Assembly (NCBI GenBank): GCA_964442435.1
Contig: CAYTZG010000001.1
Coordinates: 170,977 to 234,976, forward strand
Length of the DNA stretch: 64,000 nt
Direction of reading: 5' to 3'
From: CAMXAS01 sp964442435
GTDB taxonomy: Bacteria > Bacteroidota > Bacteroidia > Bacteroidales > P3
This document shows, piece after piece, positions 59,568 to 64,000 of this stretch (positions are counted from its first letter, which is position 1; each line of letters begins with the position of its first letter). Below the pieces are notes generated by a model that made no database searches, had not been told where the DNA came from, and was given only the letters and a program-made list of their open reading frames with translations. The position numbers and the translations under genes were made by a program.

Positions 59568-59973
59568 GGCTTTAACTTATGGCATGCTGGCGGGGATTGC
59601 CGTCCTGGTGGTGGTTATCGTCGTGCTGCTGCTCAACAAACTCAAACCGGCCGAAGATGTGACCCGGTCTATCAAACTGGATGCAGCCAAGCTGACGTAT
59701 GACAACACGCAATACGTGCTGTATGCGTCACAACTGCATACGGCCATGTCCGGCGCCGGTACCGACACGGGCACGATTATGCGCGTGCTGGGGGCGCTCA
59801 AAACCTCCGAGGATTGGCACGCCCTGCTCAAAGCCTATGGCACGCGAAGCGTCAAGAAATGGTGGGGGTATTCGTTCGCCGGGACGCTCATCGATTGGCT
59901 GACGGACGAACTGTCGGCCAAAGAGCTGCAAGCCGTCAATGAGGTGTTGGCCAAAATAGGTGTATCGATATGA
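59557..59973 (+). CDS. Membrane-anchored protein with annexin-like GTD motif
   Basis: 138 residues. An N-terminal span (GMLAGIAVLVVVIVVLLL, 9-26) precedes a helical domain with LHTAMSGAGTDTGTIMRVLG (GAGTD at 66-70) and SEDWHALLKAYGTR. That pattern resembles one annexin repeat or the small annexin-like domain found in some bacterial secreted and phage proteins. Calcium or lipid binding is speculative. Overlaps the next gene by 4 bp. Confidence 0.7.
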   Translation: MENKALTYGMLAGIAVLVVVIVVLLLNKLKPAEDVTRSIKLDAAKLTYDNTQYVLYASQLHTAMSGAGTDTGTIMRVLGALKTSEDWHALLKAYGTRSVKKWWGYSFAGTLIDWLTDELSAKELQAVNEVLAKIGVSI

Positions 59974-60326
59974 TGAAACGGAGTTGGGCGATAATTGTAG
60001 TGGTGTTGCTGTTGGCCGTGGCGCTTGTCTTGGCGTTGTGCGGCGACAAACTTTTTGGCAAAGCGCGGGCGTCGGCGTCCGGATCCGGCGGAACCGGCGG
60101 CGCCGGCAATGCGGAACCCGTATCGATATTCCCGCTGAAAAAAGGCAGCCGGGGCGAAGAAGTGCGCAAGTTGCAGCACTATCTGAACTCTTGTTTGGCC
60201 TATTACCTGGTGCTTACACCTCTCGATGAGGACGGCGTATTTGGCGCCAAAACAGAGGGCATGTGCGTTACCATTACGGGAAGCCGGGAAATCAGTCAGG
60301 AATTTTATAACCAATACGTGAAATGA
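59970..60326 (+). CDS. Membrane-anchored peptidoglycan-binding protein
   Basis: 118 residues. An N-terminal span (AIIVVVLLLAVALVLALCG), a Gly/Ser linker, then a PG_binding_1-like domain (FPLKKGSRGEEVRKLQHYLN and DEDGVFGAKTEGM). Such domains hold enzymes or virions on the cell wall. Next to the lytic transglycosylase it may position lysis or entry enzymes. Overlaps both neighbours. Confidence 0.8.
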   Translation: MMKRSWAIIVVVLLLAVALVLALCGDKLFGKARASASGSGGTGGAGNAEPVSIFPLKKGSRGEEVRKLQHYLNSCLAYYLVLTPLDEDGVFGAKTEGMCVTITGSREISQEFYNQYVK

Positions 60327-60481
60327 AGATTATAGACACCATCGATGAGATCCTTAGCGGCGACAAATCGCTGCCGGTGGTCAACGTGGCCATCGATACG
60401 GTCAGCATCTGCAAGGCCGCGGGCGTGCTGCTCATGGCCGGCGTGATGTTTTTGTTGATTCAGAAACTTTTGAAAAAGTAA
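60323..60481 (+). CDS. 52-residue tail-anchored membrane protein
   Basis: Starts within the previous stop and its stop overlaps the transglycosylase start, so it is almost certainly translated. A polar N-terminus (MKIIDTIDEILSGDKSL) is followed by a span (KAAGVLLMAGVMFLLIQ) ending KLLKK. Holin-like or virion membrane protein; no homologue recognised. Confidence 0.68.
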   Translation: MKIIDTIDEILSGDKSLPVVNVAIDTVSICKAAGVLLMAGVMFLLIQKLLKK

Positions 60482-61017
60482 TGGATTGGAAAGATTTGCT
60501 TTTTATTGGCCGGGTTAACGTCAATCAGGAGGCGTTCGGGCGAAAGGTGCTCGATGTGGCCGACCGCTTGGGCATCAATCCGGATTGGCTTATGGCCGTG
60601 ATGTACAAGGAAAGCGGCCTGAATGCGGCGGCCTACAACGCTACGGGCGGGGCCGTCGGCCTAATTCAGTTCATGCCGAACACCTGTGCGGCCCTGGGGG
60701 TAACCGCCGACGTGATGCGCAAGCTGTCGAACGTGGCCCAACTGGATTACGTTTACAAGTATTTTTACCCGTACAAAGGCTGCCTCAACAGTTATCCGGA
60801 CGTGTACCTGTGCACCTTTTTTCCGCGTGCGCTGGGTTGGGTGGATGAGCGCGTCATCGAGAGCGGCACGCTGTCGGCCGGGCTCATCGCCACGCAGAAC
60901 CCGGCTATCGATTTGGACAAAAACAAGCAGATTACGGTGGGCGAATTCCGCGCCTACTGCTACAAGGGCTTTTCGGCCGACGTGGTGGAGCGGCTCAAAA
61001 AAAAAGCGGTAAGATGA
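60481..61017 (+). CDS. Lytic transglycosylase (SLT domain)
   Basis: 178 residues. NPDWLMAVMYKESGLNAAAY holds the catalytic glutamate (44), followed by GGAVGLIQFMPNTCAALG, both SLT signatures. A C-terminal DLDKNKQITVGEF looks like an EF-hand loop. No signal peptide is evident, so export would need a holin or virion assembly. It cleaves MurNAc-GlcNAc bonds without water; roles in DNA entry or host lysis are both plausible. Confidence 0.88.
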   Translation: MDWKDLLFIGRVNVNQEAFGRKVLDVADRLGINPDWLMAVMYKESGLNAAAYNATGGAVGLIQFMPNTCAALGVTADVMRKLSNVAQLDYVYKYFYPYKGCLNSYPDVYLCTFFPRALGWVDERVIESGTLSAGLIATQNPAIDLDKNKQITVGEFRAYCYKGFSADVVERLKKKAVR

Positions 61018-61091
61018 GGACGTTAAACATTATATCGGCCCTGTGCCTGTTGACGGCGGGCGCCTTGGGGCTTTACAGCGCATTACGGTAA
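61014..61091 (+). CDS. 25-residue hydrophobic peptide
   Basis: A minimal frame (MRTLNIISALCLLTAGALGL then YSALR) coupled by ATGA and TAATG overlaps to the genes on both sides. It is almost entirely one membrane span. Such mini-genes occur in phage lysis and virion modules. The overlaps are the main support. Confidence 0.5.
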   Translation: MRTLNIISALCLLTAGALGLYSALR

Positions 61092-61492
61092 TGGATTGGG
61101 CAAGGATCTTTGAGCTGGCTGGTAGCTTCATCCTGGGCGGCGGGCTTTCCACGCTGCTGACGCTCCGGGTTGTCCGGCACAATATCGTGCGTGATTCCCA
61201 ACTGGGCGACTTCAAAGGCATGCAGGAAGTTATCAAAGGTTTAAGCAGCCAGCTTGTGGATGTCCAGCAGCGCTCCAATGAACGCGCGGACGTGTGGCAC
61301 TCAATGTGTATGAAGTGCAGCTACCGGGAATTTTACTTTGAACAGGAAAGGAAGCTAAATGAAAAGATTACAGCGCGTGCGAACGCCGTGGATAAAGAAA
61401 ATCATCGTGGCCGTCCTGATGACGGCCGTAATGGTCTTGATGCCGCTATTGAGCGGATGCAGCCCGGCCCGTCGCTTTACCCGCTTGGTTGA
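61091..61492 (+). CDS. Membrane protein of the lysis region (holin- or i-spanin-like)
   Basis: 133 residues from ATG at 61091. An N-terminal span (LAGSFILGGGLSTLLTLRVV), then a coiled-coil-like segment (MQEVIKGLSSQLVDVQQRSN) and a CxxC pair (SMCMKCSYRE). The last 44 codons overlap the spanin gene in another frame, as Rz and Rz1 genes do. It resembles phage inner-membrane lysis proteins of Bacteroidetes. Confidence 0.7.
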   Translation: MDWARIFELAGSFILGGGLSTLLTLRVVRHNIVRDSQLGDFKGMQEVIKGLSSQLVDVQQRSNERADVWHSMCMKCSYREFYFEQERKLNEKITARANAVDKENHRGRPDDGRNGLDAAIERMQPGPSLYPLG

Positions 61493-61880
61493 GCGGTACC
61501 CCGCCTTGGTGCGGGACACGACCATTGCGGTACGCGGCACGGCCATTTTGCCGGGATTGACGGCCATCGATACGCTGACGGCCTGGCCATACAAGCCGGT
61601 GCTTATCGAGACGCCGCGCGTATCGGTACGGCTGACGCCGGTACAACGGCCCACCGGGGGCAAATATGCCGAGGCGCTTAAAAGGGCCGATAGTGCGTTT
61701 AATGCCATATACGATTTGCACCTGCAGGTCGATTTGAAGCCGGACACGGTGGTTACGGAAACCGAAGTGAAGGTGCCCGTCTATCGGCCGGTAGTCGTTA
61801 AGAAACGCTGGCCGTGGTGGATTATCCCCACGTCGATAGGCGGGATCGCGGTTTTGGTATTACTATTAAAAATCAAATAA
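61359..61880 (+). CDS. Unimolecular spanin-like lipoprotein
   Basis: 173 residues. A positively charged start and lipobox (LMPLLSGCSPARR, Cys 34) would anchor the N-terminus in the outer membrane, and a C-terminal span (WWIIPTSIGGIAVLVLLLKI) would sit in the inner membrane. This is the topology of u-spanins, which fuse the two membranes in the last step of lysis. It starts inside the preceding gene. Confidence 0.75.
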   Translation: MKRLQRVRTPWIKKIIVAVLMTAVMVLMPLLSGCSPARRFTRLVERYPALVRDTTIAVRGTAILPGLTAIDTLTAWPYKPVLIETPRVSVRLTPVQRPTGGKYAEALKRADSAFNAIYDLHLQVDLKPDTVVTETEVKVPVYRPVVVKKRWPWWIIPTSIGGIAVLVLLLKIK

Positions 61881-61881
61881 A

Positions 61882-62157
61882 ATGGGTGGTGGAATCATGA
61901 TAGACGCACAGCGCAACATGCTGGGCGGCGATATTATCGAAGATCGCGGCGCCGTGATTTTTATCGGCATTTTCAAGGCCGGTACCGATGAAAACGGTAC
62001 CGGGAACTGTCTCATCAGGAAGGTCGAACAGGTGGAGGAGCCGGACACCGGGCATGTTGTCACACGCATCATGTATCCTGGCGGCATTAACCATGAATGC
62101 GGGCACACCTGGGCTGAACGCGACAATTACGAGTACCGTTACGCTCAAACAAAGTAA
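61882..62157 (+). CDS. Hypothetical protein of the spike region
   Basis: 91 residues, soluble, beta-rich (DRGAVIFIGIFKAG, TGHVVTRIMYPGG) with a CGH in NHECGHTWAERD that might bind metal. No family recognised. It starts 1 bp after the spanin stop, the beginning of a four-gene block likely encoding distal virion proteins. Confidence 0.65.
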   Translation: MGGGIMIDAQRNMLGGDIIEDRGAVIFIGIFKAGTDENGTGNCLIRKVEQVEEPDTGHVVTRIMYPGGINHECGHTWAERDNYEYRYAQTK

Positions 62158-62160
62158 AAC

Positions 62161-62688
62161 ATGGCACTATTCGATATAAATCTGTTGACCGGACACGTCC
62201 GGATTCGCACGCGCCGGGAAGTTGAACGCCTGGCTGCTTCCGTTCAACAGGCCGGCACACCGGCGGAACTGAAAGAAGCCAACGTTGTGATTGTTGGCGG
62301 CCCGGACGGCAGTTTGACCGCCAGTAAGGCTAAGCTGCCAACCGATGAGCGGTATATCATCATACAATTCCTTATCCTGGGAGGACTTGATGGAGATCAA
62401 GCCGGGGGGAACGTTGGAAGTACGTTCGACCTGACCGAACTGTGGCCCGATGGCTTGCCAACCGGTGTTACTTATTATCTACTCATGAATAAGACCGACC
62501 GGGATATAAACGTGGTGTTTGATGCCAAGCCGCAAAGCCGACCGGCGGATATGATTGTCAAGGCTGGCGGTTGCCGTGAGGCCTCCCTCTATGTTGGGAA
62601 AACTCGCAACGTATTGACTATTTCGGATGATTTGACTGTGGAAGATGTGCCCTTGCGTGATGATATGCTTAAAATCCCGAAGTTATGA
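62161..62688 (+). CDS. Hypothetical virion-associated protein
   Basis: 175 residues, soluble, with strand-rich ADERYIIIQ-like and LPTGVTYYLLMNKTDRDINV segments and no membrane span. An N-terminal helical part (TRREVERLAASVQQAG) could trimerise. Possibly a spike or adaptor; overlaps the next gene by 4 bp. Confidence 0.65.
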   Translation: MALFDINLLTGHVRIRTRREVERLAASVQQAGTPAELKEANVVIVGGPDGSLTASKAKLPTDERYIIIQFLILGGLDGDQAGGNVGSTFDLTELWPDGLPTGVTYYLLMNKTDRDINVVFDAKPQSRPADMIVKAGGCREASLYVGKTRNVLTISDDLTVEDVPLRDDMLKIPKL

Positions 62689-62900
62689 AACATTATTTTT
62701 TGAGAGGCAAATTGTTCAGGTGCGCCGATGATGCCACCTATCCCGGTTTGGAGTATCTGACGGATGAGCAGGAAGCCTTTTTGGCGGCGCATCCGGAAGC
62801 GCGGGGGCATGAAGTCCGGGCGTGCTTGCTCGATGCCGACCGCCCGGCGCCCGACCATCCGGAACCCATAACGGAACAACAGCATGAGACGGACGTATAA
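62685..62900 (+). CDS. Small hypothetical protein
   Basis: 71 residues, acidic C-terminus. LEYLTDEQEAFLAAHPEARG resembles short sequences that precede fibre genes in Bacteroidetes prophages, but no family is recognised. Overlaps the next start by 17 bp. Confidence 0.6.
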   Translation: MKHYFLRGKLFRCADDATYPGLEYLTDEQEAFLAAHPEARGHEVRACLLDADRPAPDHPEPITEQQHETDV

Positions 62901-63624
62901 CGTACATGGTGGCGGCTTGCCGGACTTGGTTCTGGATATTCCACTTTATTCCGCATCGATGGAGCACCTGGCCGACCAATGCGGACACGAGACGTGCTTT
63001 TTTAAGGGAACCGGCGATAATGGCCTTGAGACCGCAACTGCAGCACCGGGTGTAACGGGGATCCGTCTGCTTGGGAATTATGGTATGCTGCCTTATTGGA
63101 GGTTTGAACCCATAGATGACGCTCATTATACCTATTCCTTTTTTTGCTCTGATATAAAAGCGCGGGGGCATGGATGGATTTGGGAGTTTTGGGACGAAAG
63201 AGGCATATCCTCTACAATAGTGGCCTGTGCATGTAGTTACGGTGGATTCCCTATTTGGCGCGCAGAGTGTTGCTCTTTTTGGTATGGCGCCAACGCTGAT
63301 AGACCTTGGTGGTATCCGGAAAGTGACACTCTCTCAATACCCGATTTTTTGTTGACACCGCGTTTTATGACGGTAGTCGTTGATGAAGCGTTGTGTCGTC
63401 TGTATATCGACGGCGTGCTTGTTGAACAGGCGACTGATAGTAAACTCCTTGCACCGGTCGGCAGTGTAGGCGTGCGATGGCAGGCGGGCGATGGCGGCAA
63501 TTCCGCTGACGCAGTTTTCCGCCAATTCAAGCTCTTCCGCAAATCCTTATCGGCCGACGAGGTGGCCGCGCTCTATGCCCACGAGGTGGCCGTATTCAAT
63601 GCGGCGGCCGCTGCTACCATTTGA
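62884..63624 (+). CDS. LamG/concanavalin-like putative receptor-binding protein
   Basis: 246 residues. FFCSDIKARGHGWIWEFWDE, MTVVVDEALCRLYIDGVLVE and VFRQFKLFRKSLSADEVAAL follow the Laminin_G_3/concanavalin-like sandwich pattern, including the D-rich strand before the characteristic final helix. Such domains bind sugars and often tip phage fibres. It is the last rightward gene, and its end overlaps the integrase stop by 11 bp. Confidence 0.75.
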   Translation: MRRTYNVHGGGLPDLVLDIPLYSASMEHLADQCGHETCFFKGTGDNGLETATAAPGVTGIRLLGNYGMLPYWRFEPIDDAHYTYSFFCSDIKARGHGWIWEFWDERGISSTIVACACSYGGFPIWRAECCSFWYGANADRPWWYPESDTLSIPDFLLTPRFMTVVVDEALCRLYIDGVLVEQATDSKLLAPVGSVGVRWQAGDGGNSADAVFRQFKLFRKSLSADEVAALYAHEVAVFNAAAAATI

Positions 63625-64000
63625 CACCATTCAGGAATTGCCGGTTGTCCTGTTCCGCCAGGTGGATGTACACCATTGCCGTATCGACCTTGCGCAAACC
63701 GCCAAGGTTCATGACCGCGAACACGTTTCCGGTTTTCATGGCAAGGTGCGTCAGGAACGTATGCCGGCCGACGTGGCACGAAATCTTTTTGGATATGCCA
63801 AGCGCCAGGGCGATTTGTTTCAACGCCGTGTTCATCCGGCAATCGAAGCCGGCCACTTTGTTGGGGAAATCGAATCCAAAGCTATCCCAAATCCGGAACG
63901 GCTTGCCGCCGAACAGGTCTTTGAGCGGCAAATGCACTTCAGCGCTGGAACTGTCCTCTGTTTTGATCGGCACGATGTGCAGCGTATCGCCCCGGAGCAT
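63614..64000 (-). CDS. int: Tyrosine recombinase (integrase), C-terminal part
   Basis: 128 residues visible; the N-terminal arm- and core-binding domains lie beyond the window edge, so the ATG at 64000 is not the true start. The catalytic box SCHVGRHTFLTHLA (H-x-x-R) and the nucleophile in VDTAMVYIHL are present. It matches Bacteroidetes phage and transposon integrases. Convergent with the LamG gene, as expected at the far end of an integrated element. Confidence 0.92.
   Translation of the reverse strand: MLRGDTLHIVPIKTEDSSSAEVHLPLKDLFGGKPFRIWDSFGFDFPNKVAGFDCRMNTALKQIALALGISKKISCHVGRHTFLTHLAMKTGNVFAVMNLGGLRKVDTAMVYIHLAEQDNRQFLNGVKW

Larger units (their letters stand above)
46957..64000. mobile_element. 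Integrated tailless-phage-like element (right end beyond window)
   Basis: A leftward repressor at one side, a converging tyrosine integrase at the other, and about thirty small, tightly packed rightward genes between them: regulators, HUH Rep, SSB, a P-loop ATPase, candidate capsid, many single-span membrane proteins, transglycosylase, spanin and a LamG-like protein. No large terminase, portal, tape measure, relaxase or conjugation gene is present. The left boundary is inferred from the terminator at 46.83-46.87 kb; attachment repeats cannot be identified because the right end is missing. Genes appear intact, so the element may be functional. Confidence 0.85.

Noticed and set aside
46957..64000. 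Filamentous (inovirus) prophage
   Set aside because: Rep, SSB and small membrane proteins fit, but the spanin, transglycosylase, size and absence of a membrane segment in the ATPase argue for lytic release. Not fully excluded.
46957..64000. Conjugative or mobilisable transposon
   Set aside because: No relaxase, coupling protein or tra genes are visible; the HUH protein has replication-type, not mobilisation-type, context.
46957..64000. Remnant of a tailed prophage
   Set aside because: No terminase, portal, head-tail or tail gene in 17 kb, and the genes present are tightly coupled, not decayed.

Overview
The window looks like a GC-rich member of the Bacteroidales. The evidence is Bacteroidetes-type promoters (TTTG, about 20 bp, TAnnTTTG), TonB-linked outer-membrane proteins, C-terminal type IX secretion (T9SS) sorting domains and an adenosylcobalamin-dependent ribonucleotide reductase. 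The genus cannot be fixed from sequence alone; an Alistipes-like lineage is only a guess. Two runs of exactly 100 N (38,672-38,771 and 47,105-47,204) show this is a scaffold.

Region 1 (1-33.2 kb) is chromosomal housekeeping DNA. On the plus strand: the end of riboflavin synthase, a ResB/CcsA cytochrome c assembly pair, then a nitroreductase, purC, a MATE exporter, a class III aminotransferase and a YihY-type membrane protein. On the minus strand: nrdJ-ribD-yigZ; a flavodoxin divergent from an AraC-type regulator; and an eight-gene run tadA-cdd-lysE-trxB-elbB-murL-murD-ftcD driven from a compact divergent promoter at 22.26-22.32 kb. The murL-murD pair suggests the L-Glu ligation and epimerisation route for the peptidoglycan stem. 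A histidine kinase, hemW, an outer-membrane receptor and an FAH-family hydrolase follow on the plus strand, then ffh-folD-glmM-pgk on the minus strand.

Region 2 (33.3-46.8 kb, minus strand) is one cobalamin-uptake locus. A perfect promoter and a B12 riboswitch precede a BtuB-type TonB receptor, a BtuG-like beta-propeller lipoprotein, a PKD-like lipoprotein, a T9SS-exported propeller protein, and two large T9SS proteins with an N-terminal propeller and 5-7 bacterial Ig-like (BIG2) repeats. NrdJ in region 1 is an obvious cobalamin consumer.

Region 3 (about 46.9 kb to beyond 64 kb) is an integrated, apparently intact phage-like element running off the window. It has a leftward CI-like repressor, an operator palindrome, small helix-turn-helix proteins, a DUF4406 protein, a rolling-circle (HUH) Rep, a tandem-OB SSB, a basic DNA-condensing-like protein, two putative zinc metalloproteases, a P-loop ATPase of packaging or Zot type, a candidate jelly-roll capsid protein, about ten small membrane proteins, a peptidoglycan-binding protein, a lytic transglycosylase, a one-piece spanin, a LamG-like putative receptor-binding protein and a convergent tyrosine integrase. 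No terminase, portal or tail genes are visible. The best reading is a tailless, probably membrane-containing prophage replicating by a Rep/SSB mechanism, of a type I cannot match confidently to a named family. It is the most interesting part of the window.
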